Part shown: positions 34,230 through 43,840 of the stretch, piece by piece
How the letters are laid out: every line of letters begins with the position of its first letter
Position numbering within the stretch: the stretch's first letter is position 1
From: CAYYHA01 sp964471535
GTDB taxonomy: Bacteria; Myxococcota; Myxococcia; SLRQ01
Assembly: GCA_964471535.1 (NCBI GenBank)
Contig: CAYYHA010000001.1
Coordinates: 1 to 64,000 of the forward strand
Reading direction: 5' to 3'
DNA: 64,000 bases
Made by a program: the position numbers and the translations under genes
The notes under the pieces: model-generated
The model's database searches: none
What the model saw: only the letters and a program-made list of their open reading frames with translations
What the model was told of the DNA's origin: nothing

Positions 34230-35433
34230 GCACGGCGCGCTCCTCGTGGAAGGTGCGCGGCGCTTCTCCTCGAGGGTCGCGTTCGATGTGCACACCGATC
34301 CGCCCCAGGGTGCGCCCGTCGCTGGTTTCGATGGACACCCGCCACTCTCCCTCGCGCCAGTGCTCCTTGTAGGCGAAGGCGCGGTAGCCGGCTTCGCGGC
34401 CACCGGTGATCTTCATCCGGATGCGGTCGGTGCGCGTCCAGCCCGTCTTGGGATGGTCGTACTCCCAGACCATGTAGATCGAGTCCTGGAACTCGGCCGG
34501 CGCGAAGATGCGAGCGAAGATCCACACGCGATCCCCGGGGCGGGCATAGAAATGCTGGTCGCCCTCCTCGAAGAAGCGCCAGGCGGGCTTCTCGTGCCGG
34601 AGCACGTAGTGATCGCCGGCGCGTTCCACGTGGTGGTAGACGCCGAGATGTCGGACAGACAGGGGCACGGGAGGCACGGCATCGAGCACGAAGAGGGCGA
34701 CGAGGCCGGCCTGTACCGCCGCGCCGGGGAGCGCGGCGCGCTTCCAGCCCAGGCGGCGCTCGCCGGACCACCGGCTCAATAGCTGTGCGCCGCCTAGGGA
34801 GACAGCGAGCGCGAGTCCCGCGGAGAGGAAGAACCACCAGCGGGAGAGGCGACCGGCGAGGACGGGGAGCAGGTAGGCGAGGAAGGAGGTCAGGCAGAAG
34901 GAGAAGAGGGCGAGGCGCACCACCGGTCCGAGGCGGCGCACCTCGGGCAGCTCGTTCCCGATGAGCAGGGCGAAGACCACCGCCATGAAGAGGACGGTGG
35001 ACAGGTGGGAGGCGCTGCGCAGGTAGAAGAGAGAGTAGGCGGAGAGAAGACTGCCTAGAAGGAAGTGGATCGCGTCCTCACGGAAGGGCCAGAGGGGCTC
35101 GAGGAGGCGGGGCAGCTTCGGCTGGGCAAGCTCCGCCCACTGCTCGACGAGGAGGAGTGCGGCGAGGAGGAAGAGGTAGGCGCCCTGCATCGCGAGGGTC
35201 ATCGCATCGTCGATGCGGCCCAAGGTGAACACGTCGAAGAGGAAGCCAGCGGTGAAGAAGAGGGCGATCTCGAGGCGGGGGTGCGCCTCACGGAGCGTTT
35301 GCACGCGTCCTGTGACCGCGGCGAGCCGCGGGGGGAGCCGCAGCCGGCCCCTGCCCTCTTGGGTCTCGGGCGGCGTCGCCGCTTCCGACCTCTCGCCGGC
35401 CTGCGGCGAAGGGTCTCTCTCCTCGACCTCCAT
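34129..35433 (-). CDS. DUF2914 membrane protein
   Basis: 434 residues. After a polar N-terminus come about seven hydrophobic helices (about 55-265), then a soluble domain (about 290-395) with FFEEGDQHFYARPGD, WTRTDRIRMKITGGREAGYRAF and GEWRVSIET, the hallmark strands of DUF2914, a beta-sandwich of unknown role. The last 45 residues are low-complexity and are encoded opposite the kamA 3' end. TATCTT lies 7 nt before the ATG (35433) and no Shine-Dalgarno site is seen. DUF2914 proteins are envelope proteins, sometimes beside polysaccharide or stress genes; here there is no informative neighbour. Confidence 0.8.
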   Translation of the reverse strand: MEVEERDPSPQAGERSEAATPPETQEGRGRLRLPPRLAAVTGRVQTLREAHPRLEIALFFTAGFLFDVFTLGRIDDAMTLAMQGAYLFLLAALLLVEQWAELAQPKLPRLLEPLWPFREDAIHFLLGSLLSAYSLFYLRSASHLSTVLFMAVVFALLIGNELPEVRRLGPVVRLALFSFCLTSFLAYLLPVLAGRLSRWWFFLSAGLALAVSLGGAQLLSRWSGERRLGWKRAALPGAAVQAGLVALFVLDAVPPVPLSVRHLGVYHHVERAGDHYVLRHEKPAWRFFEEGDQHFYARPGDRVWIFARIFAPAEFQDSIYMVWEYDHPKTGWTRTDRIRMKITGGREAGYRAFAYKEHWREGEWRVSIETSDGRTLGRIGVHIERDPRGEAPRTFHEERAVLMPRCRPPALSLASRPALPREGCRPDRSRGTAA

Positions 35434-35440
35434 GCGCCCG

Positions 35441-35446
35441 AAGATA
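35441..35446 (-). promoter_or_regulatory. Candidate -10 element, leaderless start at 35433
   Basis: TATCTT on the minus strand, 7 nt before the ATG of the DUF2914 gene. No clear -35 element and no ribosome-binding site. Confidence 0.4.
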
Positions 35447-35547
35447 CACGAGTGCGCCCCTTGCCGATTCCCCGCCGTGGCGCAGCCATTTGACCGCCAA
35501 GGCGCCTCGCCGTAAGAGGCGCCAGCTTTCGGAGGAGGATCCGGGTC

Positions 35548-36759
35548 ATGTTGCGGAGGCGTGCGGTTGCGGGTGGAGCGTGGAACTTGGATTGGGGAGG
35601 TCGCAGGGCCCTAAAGCCCGCACTGCGGCGCTGCGGTCCGGCCCTGGGCCTGCTCCTTACGCTGATCCTCTTGCCCGGGCGTGCGCAGGGGGGGCCTGCG
35701 CAGGCCGAGCCGAGTTCCGAATCCGCGGCCAAGCCGGCGGCGGAGCCTGGCGAGAGCAGGCACGACGCTCCAGAGGAGGAGGCAAAGGAGGAGAAGGAAC
35801 CGGGCCGCGCTGCGGCACCGGCGGCCACGGGCCAAGGCGGCGGTGCGCTGGGGGAGGACAGTCTCGCCGAGGCCCTGCGCGCCGCGGCGGCAGCGGCCGA
35901 GGCGGCACGTGAGGCGGCGGAGGCGGCGCGGGCGGCGGCGGAGGCGAGCCGCCGCGCCGCCGAGGCCCTGGCGGGGAAGGCGGAGGCGACCTCGGACGCG
36001 CAGGAGACACCCACAGGGGCGCAGACGGGGGACGAAGGGGCGAAGAAGGAGACGCCCGCAGGGCCCTCCGCGTGGAGCTACCAGCTCGGCTTGAGCTTCA
36101 TCTCGGTCACCGGCAACGCCAACGCGGTGACGGGCAAGGTCAGCGGCCTGGCCAGCGGAAGCTGGGCGAAGTGGCGGGTGAAGTTCGAGGGCGGCGGTGC
36201 CTATGGACAGGCGACCAACGGGCTCTCCGAAGTGACCGCCCTCAACGGGAACTTGAGTGCGCGCGGCGACCGTCGCCTCGGGCCGAAGTTCACCGTCTAC
36301 CTCACCGGCGGTCTCGCCACCGACCACGTGGCCAGCATCGAGCTGCAGTACTTCGGTGAGCCGGGGCTCTCGCTCCTCTGGTGGGAGGAGAAGGAAGCGA
36401 AGTTCGTCCGCAGCTCCCTCCAGACCGATCTCGGCTTTCGGCTCACCCGCGAGAGCCGCTTCCAGTACTTCCCCGTGCCCAGGGACCTCGATGACAAGGA
36501 CATCTATGCCCCGCGTCTGGCCCTCTCCTTCCGCTACGCCCTGACCCGCCGGGCCGTCTTCACCGAAGAGGCGGAGATCCTCCCCGACATCGTCGACACC
36601 AAGAACGTGCGGGCGACCAGCACCTCCACTCTGACTGCCCAGATCGTCGAAGGAGTGGGCATCACCGTCTCGTTCAAGGTGCGTCACATCGGGGCGCCCG
36701 CGGAAGGCAAGGTGCCCACGGATACCGAGCTGGCGGCGGGTGTCTCCTGGACCTTCTGA
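35548..36759 (+). CDS. DUF481-type outer-membrane protein with Ala-rich helical domain
   Basis: 403 residues; GGAGGAGG lies upstream of the ATG. A signal peptide follows an unusually long basic N-region (hydrophobic core about 30-42). Residues 55-110 are acidic and low-complexity, and about 110-150 form an almost pure Ala/Glu/Arg helix (AEAAREAAEAARAAAEASRR), probably a periplasmic coiled coil. Residues 175-403 are a beta-barrel with the DUF481 look (LGLSFISVTGNANAVTG, alternating strands, terminal Phe). DUF481 includes salt-induced outer-membrane proteins. The helix-barrel layout suggests anchoring to peptidoglycan or a coiled-coil trimer (inference). Confidence 0.78.
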   Translation: MLRRRAVAGGAWNLDWGGRRALKPALRRCGPALGLLLTLILLPGRAQGGPAQAEPSSESAAKPAAEPGESRHDAPEEEAKEEKEPGRAAAPAATGQGGGALGEDSLAEALRAAAAAAEAAREAAEAARAAAEASRRAAEALAGKAEATSDAQETPTGAQTGDEGAKKETPAGPSAWSYQLGLSFISVTGNANAVTGKVSGLASGSWAKWRVKFEGGGAYGQATNGLSEVTALNGNLSARGDRRLGPKFTVYLTGGLATDHVASIELQYFGEPGLSLLWWEEKEAKFVRSSLQTDLGFRLTRESRFQYFPVPRDLDDKDIYAPRLALSFRYALTRRAVFTEEAEILPDIVDTKNVRATSTSTLTAQIVEGVGITVSFKVRHIGAPAEGKVPTDTELAAGVSWTF

Positions 36760-36891
36760 CGGAGATCGCGCCCGACACAGGTATCCCTGGAGGGAAGCGC
36801 CGGAGCGTCGTACGGGGGCGAGGTGGCTCGACAACACCCACCCCGCTCTCTACCGTGGATCGAGACGCGACCGACTCCGCGAGACGACGCC

Positions 36892-37251
36892 ATGCGAGTA
36901 CTCATCATCGACGACGATGACGACGTGCGCTTCATCGCCAAGCTCACCCTCGAGCAGGAGGGCTCGTGGCGGGTGGAGGTGGCATCGTCGGGCGAGGAAG
37001 GGATCGCGCGTGCTAGGCGCTTTTGTCCCGACCTGATCCTCCTGGACGTGCAGATGCCCGGCCTCGATGGCCTGGCGACGTTGGATGCGCTGCGCCGCGA
37101 GCCACTGCTCGCCGCATCCAAGGTCATCTTCCTCACTGCCGGCCGGCCCCACGATGCGGGTCTCTCCGCCGGCGTCGTAGGCGTCCTGGAGAAGCCCTTC
37201 GACCCCCGGACCCTCACCGAGGAGATCCGCAGGCTCATGGAGACCCCGTGA
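36892..37251 (+). CDS. Single-domain response regulator (CheY-like)
   Basis: 119 residues, only a receiver domain. The acidic pocket is in VLIIDDDDDVR, the phosphoacceptor is Asp52 in LILLDVQMPG, the conserved Thr is in FLTAGR and the Lys in EKPFDP. With no output domain it must signal by protein contact. It overlaps the Hpt gene by GTGA, so phosphate transfer between the two is likely. No histidine kinase lies in the window. The start ATG has no obvious ribosome-binding site, and the 132-bp gap after the DUF481 gene may hold a promoter that I cannot define. Confidence 0.93.
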   Translation: MRVLIIDDDDDVRFIAKLTLEQEGSWRVEVASSGEEGIARARRFCPDLILLDVQMPGLDGLATLDALRREPLLAASKVIFLTAGRPHDAGLSAGVVGVLEKPFDPRTLTEEIRRLMETP

Positions 37252-37541
37252 GGGAACACCTCGCCAAGCTGCGGCAGGTCTACGCCGCGAAGCTGCCTGC
37301 CTACCTCGATGCCATCGAACGCGCCATCGACGCAGGGGCGCCCGTCGAGGTGCGGGAACGCGCGCATCGCGTCCGAGGGTCCGCGGGGAGCTATGGTTTC
37401 CCCGAGGTCAGCCGCGCCATGGCGAAGATCGAGGGCGCCGTGCGCGAGGCCGAAGAGGCGGGTGCGGCGCCCGACTGGCAGGCCGTGCGCACCTGGCTCG
37501 CGGAGGCGCGCGTCGCCGCGGGGACCCCGCTGGACTCCTAG
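37248..37541 (+). CDS. Histidine phosphotransfer (Hpt) protein
   Basis: 97 residues from a GTG at 37248 that overlaps the response regulator stop by 4 nt. A four-helix bundle is predicted, with AHRVRGSAGSYGF around residues 39-51; His40 is the phosphoacceptor and the Lys/Arg-Gly-Ser-Ala pattern after it is the family signature. Hpt proteins relay phosphate between receivers. Its genetic coupling to a stand-alone receiver forms a two-protein relay module whose kinase lies elsewhere. It converges on metH with only 18 bp between stops, which contain the palindrome GCGCCCGGGCGC (37545-37556). Confidence 0.85.
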   Translation: MREHLAKLRQVYAAKLPAYLDAIERAIDAGAPVEVRERAHRVRGSAGSYGFPEVSRAMAKIEGAVREAEEAGAAPDWQAVRTWLAEARVAAGTPLDS

Positions 37542-37559
37542 TGCGCGCCCGGGCGCCCG

Positions 37560-40500
37560 CTACAGCGCCTGCCGTTCACCGTCGTCTTCGGACGCCTCGG
37601 GATCGTAGTCGAGGTGGGCCGCAAGCCAGCGCTCGGCCTCTCGGCAGGTCCAGCCCTTGCGCTTCGCGTAGTCCTCCACCTGGTCGCGGCCGATGCGGCC
37701 GACGTTGAAGTAGGTCGCGTCCGGATGCGCGAAGTAGAGCCCGCTGACACTCGCTGCCGGGGTCATCGCGTAGGCCTCGGTGAGGCCGATGCCCATCGAC
37801 TCGGCGTCGAGGAGCCGAAAGAGCTTTGCCTTCTCGGTATGGTCGGGGCAGGCGGGATAGCCGAACGCGGGGCGGATCCCGCGGTAAGCTTCGGCGATCA
37901 GCTCCCGGTTGGAGAGTCGCTCGTCGCGCCCGTAGCCCCATTCCCGGCGCACGCGGGCATGGAGATCCTCGGCGAAGGCCTCCGCAAGGCGGTCCGCGAG
38001 CGCCTTGACCATGATGGCGTTGTAGTCATCCCCCCGCTCTTCGTACCAGGGCGCCAGGGTGTCGAGGCCGATCCCTGCGGTCACCGCGAAGGCGCCGATG
38101 TAGTCGGTGCAGCCGCTCTCCACTGGCGCGACGAAGTCCGCAAGGCACAGGTTCGGCTCTCCGTCGCGCTTCTCGAACTGCTGCCGGAGGAAGCAAAAAC
38201 GCAGGAGCTCCTCGTTGCGGCGCTCGTCCTTCCAGACGATGATGTCCTGCCCCAAGGCGTTGGCGGGGAAGAAGCCGTAGACCGCACGTGCGCGGAGCAT
38301 CTTCTCCCGCACGATCATCTTCAGCATCTCCTGCGCGTTCTCGAAGAGATCGCGGGCGGCCTCGCCCCGCTCCGGGTGGTCGAGGAGTTCAGGGAACTTT
38401 CCTTTGATGCCCCAGGCGTAGAACAGGTACTGCCAGTCGATGTAGGGGACGAGGTCGTCGAGGCGCCAGTCCTCGATGCGGTGGAGGCCTAGAAATTCGG
38501 GACGCGCGAGGAGCTCGTCATCGAAGCGCAGCCGGGCGCGCCGACGCTGTGCTTCCTCGAAGCTCAAAAGCGGCCGCGCTCTGCGGCGCTCGTGGCGCGT
38601 TCGGATCTGCGCCTGTTCCTCGCGCACCCGTGCCTCGAAGAGGGGACGCTGCGTCTCGTCCAGGAGCGCCGCGACGACGCCGACGGCGCGTGAGGCGTCG
38701 AGCACGTGGACCACGGCCCCTTCGTATTCGGGTGCGATCTTCACCGCGGTGTGGGCGCGGCTGGTGGTCGCGCCCCCGATGAGCAGCGGGACCTCGAAGG
38801 CGCGGCGCTGCATCTCCCTGGCCACGTGCACCATCTCATCGAGGGAGGGAGTGATGAGTCCGGAGAGCCCGACGACTCGTGCCCCTTCCCGCTCAGCCGT
38901 CTCGAGGATCCGCTCCGCTGGCACCATCACGCCCAGGTCGACGACGCGATAGCCGTTGCAGCCAAGGACCACCCCGACGATGTTCTTTCCGATGTCGTGG
39001 ACGTCACCCTTCACCGTGGCCAGGACGATGGTCGCCGTATCGTGGCGCTCCTCGTTCTCGATGCGTTCCGCTTCGAGGAAGGGGGTGAGGTAGGCGACCG
39101 CCTTCTTCATCGCTCGGGCACTCTTCACCACCTGCGGAAGGAACATCTTGCCGGCTCCGAAGAGGTCACCGACGCGCTTCATGCCGTCCATCAGCGGCCC
39201 TTCGATCACGTCGAGTGGCCGGCCGAGCTTCTGCCGGGCTTCCTCCGTGTCCTCCTCGATCCATTGCGTGATGCCCTTGACGAGGGCATGTGCGAGCCGT
39301 TCCTCCACCGGAGCCTTACGCCATTCGAGGTCCTGGCTGCGCTTCTTGCTCTGACCCTTCACCTGCTCGGCGTAGGCGATGAGGCGCTCGGTTGCATCGC
39401 TCCGGCGATTGAAGATGCAGTCCTCCACCAGCTCCCGAAGCTCGTCAGGGATCTCCTCGTAGACGACGAGATGCCCGGCGTTGACGATGGCCATGTCGAG
39501 GCCGGCGGTGATGGCGTGGTAGAGGAAAGCCGAGTTCATCGCTTCGCGTACCACGTTGTTGCCGCGGAAGGAGAAGGAGAGGTTGCTCACGCCGCCGCTG
39601 ACCAGCGCGCCCGGACAACGCTCCTTGATGAGGCGGGTGGCCTCGATGAAGTTCACCGCGAAGGCATCGTGTGCCTCGATCCCGGTGGCGATCGCCAGCA
39701 CGTTGGGATCGAAGATGATGTCCTCCGGGGGCAGCCCCACCTTCTCGGTCAGGATGCGGTAGGCGCGGGTGCAGATCTCCACCTTGCGCTCGACGCTCTC
39801 CGCCTGTCCTTCCTCGTCGAAGGCCATCACCACCACAGCCGCCCCGAAACGGCGAATGGTCTCTGCCTGCCGGATGAACTCGGCCTCCCCCTCTTTGAGG
39901 GAGATCGAGTTGACCACCGGCTTGCCCTGGATCTGCTTGAGCCCCTCCTCGAGCACCGACCACTTCGAGGAGTCGATCATGATCGGCACCCGAGCGATCT
40001 CCGGCTCACTGGCGACGAGCCGCAGGAAGTGGCCCATCACCCGCTCGGACTCGAGCATGCCCTCGTCCATGTTGATATCGATGAGGTTGGCGCCGCCCTC
40101 GATCTGCTGCCGCGCCACCTCCAGCGCCTCCTCGTACCTCTCCTCCCGGATCAGGCGGGCGAAGCGCCGGCTTCCCGTCACGTTGGTCCGCTCGCCCACC
40201 ATCGTGAAGTTCACGTCGGGACCAATCTCGTAGGCCTCGAGCCCGGCGAAGCGAGGCCGGCGCGGGATCTCGGGGACCTTGCGCGGCGGCAGGCCCTCGA
40301 CTGCACCGGCGATGGCCCGGATGTGCTCGGCGGTGGTTCCGCAGCAGCCCCCCACCACGTTCACCTGACCCGCCTCGGCGAAGCCACGGATCAGAGACGC
40401 AGTGATCTCCGGCGTCTCGTCGTACTCGCCGAAGGCGTTGGGGAGCCCCGCATTGGGGTATACGCCGGTGAAGGTGTCGGCGAGACGGGCGAGCTCGGCG

Positions 40501-41300
40501 ACATAAGGGGCGAGCTGTCTGGCCCCCAGGGCGCAGTTGAGGGCCACGACGAGGGGCTTGGCGTGCCGGATCGACGTCCAGAAAGCCTCCAGCGTTTGAC
40601 CCGACAATGTGCGACCCGATGCGTCGGTGATGGTTCCTGAGACGAAGATCGGGAGGCGCTCTCCCCGCGCTTCGAAGACCTCCTCCATGGCGAGCAGACA
40701 CGCCTTCAAGTTCAGGGTGTCGAAGACCGTCTCCGCGAGGAGCAGGTCCACGCCGCCTTCCATCAAGGCGTCGATCTGCACCTGATAGGCCGCCTTCACC
40801 GTATCGAAGTCCACCGCCCGATAGGCCGGATCCTCGACCCTCGGGGAGATGGAGAGCGTGACGTTCATGGGGCCGATGGCCCCGGCGACCAGACGAGGAC
40901 GATCCGGCGTTTGGGCGCTCATCGCGTCGGCCGCCTCACGCGCCAGGCGCGCCGCGGCCAGGTTCAGATCGCGGGCCGCATCGGACAGACCGTACTCCGC
41001 CTGCGCGATGGGCGTGGACGAGAACGTATTGGTTTCGATGATGTCTGCACCGGCCTCCAGGTAGGCCCGGTGCACCGCGGCGACCACATCCGGTCGTGTG
41101 AGCGAGAGCAGGTCGTGGTTGCCCTTCAAGTCCTTGGGATGATCGCGGAAGCGCTCGCCCCGGTAGTCGGCTTCGGTGAGCCCGAAGCCTTGCAGCGCCG
41201 TCCCCATCGCGCCGTCGAGGACCAGGATGCGCTCGGTGAGGCGCGCGCGCAGCCACTCGGCACGGCGGGTGGATCGGGTATCGCGGGAGGGGGTCTTCAT
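37560..41300 (-). CDS. metH: Cobalamin-dependent methionine synthase
   Basis: 1246 residues, close to the 1227 of the E. coli enzyme. All four modules are present in order: homocysteine-binding (DGAMGTALQ near residue 30; GGCCGTT zinc-ligand Cys pair near 310-320), pterin-binding ([12 protein letters not shown], about 360), cobalamin-binding (DVHDIGKN, axial His near 765, and GLSGLITPS) and the AdoMet reactivation domain (about 930-1240, with [12 protein letters not shown]). It methylates homocysteine using methyl-tetrahydrofolate. The ATG at 41300 fits homologues; an ATG at 41312 is also in frame. TTGACG and a weak AATGGT 7 nt before 41300 are a possible leaderless promoter. Confidence 0.97.
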   Translation of the reverse strand: MKTPSRDTRSTRRAEWLRARLTERILVLDGAMGTALQGFGLTEADYRGERFRDHPKDLKGNHDLLSLTRPDVVAAVHRAYLEAGADIIETNTFSSTPIAQAEYGLSDAARDLNLAAARLAREAADAMSAQTPDRPRLVAGAIGPMNVTLSISPRVEDPAYRAVDFDTVKAAYQVQIDALMEGGVDLLLAETVFDTLNLKACLLAMEEVFEARGERLPIFVSGTITDASGRTLSGQTLEAFWTSIRHAKPLVVALNCALGARQLAPYVAELARLADTFTGVYPNAGLPNAFGEYDETPEITASLIRGFAEAGQVNVVGGCCGTTAEHIRAIAGAVEGLPPRKVPEIPRRPRFAGLEAYEIGPDVNFTMVGERTNVTGSRRFARLIREERYEEALEVARQQIEGGANLIDINMDEGMLESERVMGHFLRLVASEPEIARVPIMIDSSKWSVLEEGLKQIQGKPVVNSISLKEGEAEFIRQAETIRRFGAAVVVMAFDEEGQAESVERKVEICTRAYRILTEKVGLPPEDIIFDPNVLAIATGIEAHDAFAVNFIEATRLIKERCPGALVSGGVSNLSFSFRGNNVVREAMNSAFLYHAITAGLDMAIVNAGHLVVYEEIPDELRELVEDCIFNRRSDATERLIAYAEQVKGQSKKRSQDLEWRKAPVEERLAHALVKGITQWIEEDTEEARQKLGRPLDVIEGPLMDGMKRVGDLFGAGKMFLPQVVKSARAMKKAVAYLTPFLEAERIENEERHDTATIVLATVKGDVHDIGKNIVGVVLGCNGYRVVDLGVMVPAERILETAEREGARVVGLSGLITPSLDEMVHVAREMQRRAFEVPLLIGGATTSRAHTAVKIAPEYEGAVVHVLDASRAVGVVAALLDETQRPLFEARVREEQAQIRTRHERRRARPLLSFEEAQRRRARLRFDDELLARPEFLGLHRIEDWRLDDLVPYIDWQYLFYAWGIKGKFPELLDHPERGEAARDLFENAQEMLKMIVREKMLRARAVYGFFPANALGQDIIVWKDERRNEELLRFCFLRQQFEKRDGEPNLCLADFVAPVESGCTDYIGAFAVTAGIGLDTLAPWYEERGDDYNAIMVKALADRLAEAFAEDLHARVRREWGYGRDERLSNRELIAEAYRGIRPAFGYPACPDHTEKAKLFRLLDAESMGIGLTEAYAMTPAASVSGLYFAHPDATYFNVGRIGRDQVEDYAKRKGWTCREAERWLAAHLDYDPEASEDDGERQAL

Positions 41301-41439
41301 CGGCGGCACCATTCTGGGAACAACGCGCAGCGTCAAGGGTAGCCCCGTCGAATCGCCGCGCCAAAGCCTCTCGGGCCTGCGGCCAGCCTTGCGCCCTCGG
41401 CACCGGGGACCTAGCGCTTTGGAGGAGGAGGCCAGGGCG

Positions 41440-41838
41440 ATGAGCGCACAACACGACGAAGTCCTCGAGGCCAACGCGGCCTTCTACGATGCCTTCGCCC
41501 GCGGTGACTTCGCGGCGATGGAGCGCCTGTGGGCGCGGGAGCACCCTGTTGCCTGCATCCATCCCGGCTGGCCCCCGCTCTTCGGGCGCGAGGCGGTGCT
41601 CGAGAGCTGGGCGGCCCTCCTCGGTGGCGGCGGGGGTCCGGTGCGCCCCGTCGACCCCCAACCGGCGCTCCTCGGAGCGGTGGCCTTCGTCCTCTGCCAG
41701 GAGGACCTCGATGGGGCGCGGCTCGTCGCGACGAACCTCTTCGTCCGCGAGGGGGCGCGCTGGTGTCTTTGCCACCACCAGGCCGCACCCGCGCCCTTCC
41801 CCGAGCGCCCCGTCCCCCCGGGTGGCTACGTCAACTGA
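41440..41838 (+). CDS. NTF2-like (SnoaL/DUF3225-type) protein
   Basis: 132 residues; GGAGGAGG precedes the ATG by about 10 nt. It begins with the NTF2-like helix pair ([24 protein letters not shown]) and continues with [20 protein letters not shown], a pattern shared by many small cone-fold proteins such as SnoaL-like and ketosteroid-isomerase-like proteins. The His-Pro-Gly-Trp motif is typical of a widespread conserved group of unknown function. No catalytic activity can be assigned. It is divergent from metH with a 139-bp gap. Confidence 0.85.
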   Translation: MSAQHDEVLEANAAFYDAFARGDFAAMERLWAREHPVACIHPGWPPLFGREAVLESWAALLGGGGGPVRPVDPQPALLGAVAFVLCQEDLDGARLVATNLFVREGARWCLCHHQAAPAPFPERPVPPGGYVN

Positions 41839-41939
41839 GCCGCCCGGCGGCGCCCCACGGGCGTCGCCCTCGGTCTCTCACCGGCGCCGACCAGGGAGCT
41901 TCCAGCGGCGCGGCGGGCGCCTGTAGCGCCCGAGCCTCT

Positions 41940-43814
41940 TCAGAGGTTCAGCCCCGCCAGGAGGAGGAGACGCCGATCGATCGCTTCCACCGCGCGCCCC
42001 TCCATCACGCCCCACCGGCGGCGCAGCTCGTACAGGAGGGTGAGGCGTGTGGTGGGAGAGAGGTCGTGGGCGAGCCATCCCCGCAGCCGGAGGACGCCGT
42101 CGGCGACGTCCAGCCCCGGCCGGACCGCCTCCTGGTAGCGGTCGAGGAGGCCCAGGTTCTGGAAGCGGTGGATCCACACCTCACCGCCGAGTTCGACGCG
42201 GTCTCGATGGAAGACGGCGCGTTCGCGCAGCGTGGCCCCGTAGGCGTAGTAGTAGCGCTCCTTCGCCAGCGAGCCGGGCAGTCCCGCCTGCGTGCCGCCG
42301 TCCTCCAGGTAGGCCTCGAAGGCCAGCGCACGGGTGAGCGCGAAGATGGGGTACAGCTCACTCACCAGCCGCAGAGACCACGGCCCCTCGAAGAGCGTGA
42401 GATCCACGACCGGTCCCAGGGGACCCGCTGCACCGAAGTAATCGTCGAAGGCGGCGTAGCGATGGGTGGCGTGGTGGTAATCGGCGCCCAGGCCCAGCGT
42501 CAGGGCGTAGCCGAAGCGCCCGCGGGGCGTGCTCTCTCCGATCTCCTGCTCGTGCCAGGCGAGCAGCACGGTGTTGCCGTGGAGGAGGAGGTCGAGCACC
42601 CCGGCAGCGCCGGCGCTAAGGGACAACTCGAGACTGGCTCGCACCGGATCGCGGAGGAGACGGTGGCTGCTGCGGGCGCGGCCGAACTCGGGAATGCGCA
42701 GGATCTCCGCTTCGAGTTCGAGCACCAGATCGGCGCGGTACTCCAGGGGATCGGCACGCTGGGTCACCGATCCGCCGCTACGCGCCTCGACCCGATGCCA
42801 GATGTCGGCGGGATGGCCGCCGCGCCCCAGACGCGGTGCGCGGTGCCAACCCTCGGGACCCACCCCGTCCATCCACAGGTGGAGGCCCGTGAATGGATCG
42901 AAGAGGGTCGCCAGGACGCGGTGCAGCGGGGTGTCCGCGCTCGCCCGGAAGAAGCGCCCCAGCTGAAAGCTCGCCTCCCCCAGCGAGAGCGCCCCGGCCC
43001 CGCCGAGAAACACGTCGCCCATGGAGAGCACCTCGCGCCACTCGGGCCCCACCTCCCACACGATCGATCCGAAGAGGGCCGCGCCGAGCCCTTCGGCCAC
43101 CGAGAGCCCATTCGCCCGCGCGACCTGGTGGTATCCCACGCCGGCCAGCGCGTGGCCTGGGCTGTTGAGGTGGATCGCATTGTCGTCGAAGCGCCATCCT
43201 TCGAAGGTCACGAACTTCGCGCGCAGCGACTCGGGGAAGGTTTGGTATTGCCAATCCGGGGCGTTCACCTCCGTCGCGGTGAGGTACCAGGCAAGGAAGA
43301 GGCCCAGGCCGACGGTGAGCTCGAGGGAGGCGCGGGGGAAGTTCCGCGGGTCCGGTGTCTCCACCGCCATCCGCGCAAAGGCCTCGTCGAAGTTCAAGCG
43401 GTCGCCGGTCCAGGTGTCGAGGTACACGCCGTCCTGGAAGCGAAGCCGTTCGGAGAGGGGTAGGGCGCCGACGAAGAGGAGCTCCGCCTCCTCGGGATGC
43501 TCCGTCTTCAGCCGTTCGACGAGGCGCAGGATCCGGCGCCGATCCCGATCGCGATCGTCCCCGGGGAAGAGGAGGCGATGGAAGCCGAGCTCGGGCAGGT
43601 GGAGCTTCAGCCGTGAATCCTCCCGCACTTCGCAGATGCCTCGGGGGAGGACCCGTCCGAGGAGCGCGCAGAGGCGGGCGCGGGGCTGCGGCGCCTCGTA
43701 GGCGCCGCGAACCTCCGCGCGAATATCGGCGCGGCCCGCTTGGGGAAGAAGGGCCAGGGTGACAAGGAGGAGCGCCGAGAGACCCGCCAGCCGTCCTCTG
43801 TCGAAGCGGGACAT
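41940..43814 (-). CDS. DUF3943-type outer-membrane protein
   Basis: 624 residues from the ATG at 43814; an in-frame GTG at 43829 is possible. A signal peptide (ALLLVTLALLPQAGRA) leads into a region with DUF3943 landmarks: WRFDDNAIHLNSPGHALAG (the NxxxHPxxG-like block), ARANGLSVAEG, IVWEVGPEW and LSMGDVFLGGAGA (about 215-300). The C-terminal 350 residues are amphipathic beta strands consistent with a barrel. DUF3943 proteins are found in Gram-negative outer membranes and their role is unknown. It is 26 bp downstream of the EEP lipoprotein gene and cotranscribed with it. Confidence 0.7.
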   Translation of the reverse strand: MSRFDRGRLAGLSALLLVTLALLPQAGRADIRAEVRGAYEAPQPRARLCALLGRVLPRGICEVREDSRLKLHLPELGFHRLLFPGDDRDRDRRRILRLVERLKTEHPEEAELLFVGALPLSERLRFQDGVYLDTWTGDRLNFDEAFARMAVETPDPRNFPRASLELTVGLGLFLAWYLTATEVNAPDWQYQTFPESLRAKFVTFEGWRFDDNAIHLNSPGHALAGVGYHQVARANGLSVAEGLGAALFGSIVWEVGPEWREVLSMGDVFLGGAGALSLGEASFQLGRFFRASADTPLHRVLATLFDPFTGLHLWMDGVGPEGWHRAPRLGRGGHPADIWHRVEARSGGSVTQRADPLEYRADLVLELEAEILRIPEFGRARSSHRLLRDPVRASLELSLSAGAAGVLDLLLHGNTVLLAWHEQEIGESTPRGRFGYALTLGLGADYHHATHRYAAFDDYFGAAGPLGPVVDLTLFEGPWSLRLVSELYPIFALTRALAFEAYLEDGGTQAGLPGSLAKERYYYAYGATLRERAVFHRDRVELGGEVWIHRFQNLGLLDRYQEAVRPGLDVADGVLRLRGWLAHDLSPTTRLTLLYELRRRWGVMEGRAVEAIDRRLLLLAGLNL

Positions 43815-43840
43815 GCGTCTGCCGTCCACCGGGCGTCGTC

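Noticed and set aside
37545..37556. GCGCCCGGGCGC palindrome as a terminator between Hpt and metH
   Set aside because: It has no loop and no U-tract; such palindromes arise easily in DNA of this composition.
41301..41439. Cobalamin or SAM riboswitch before metH
   Set aside because: The 139-bp gap is short and shared with a divergent gene, and no B12-box or SAM-type motif is visible.
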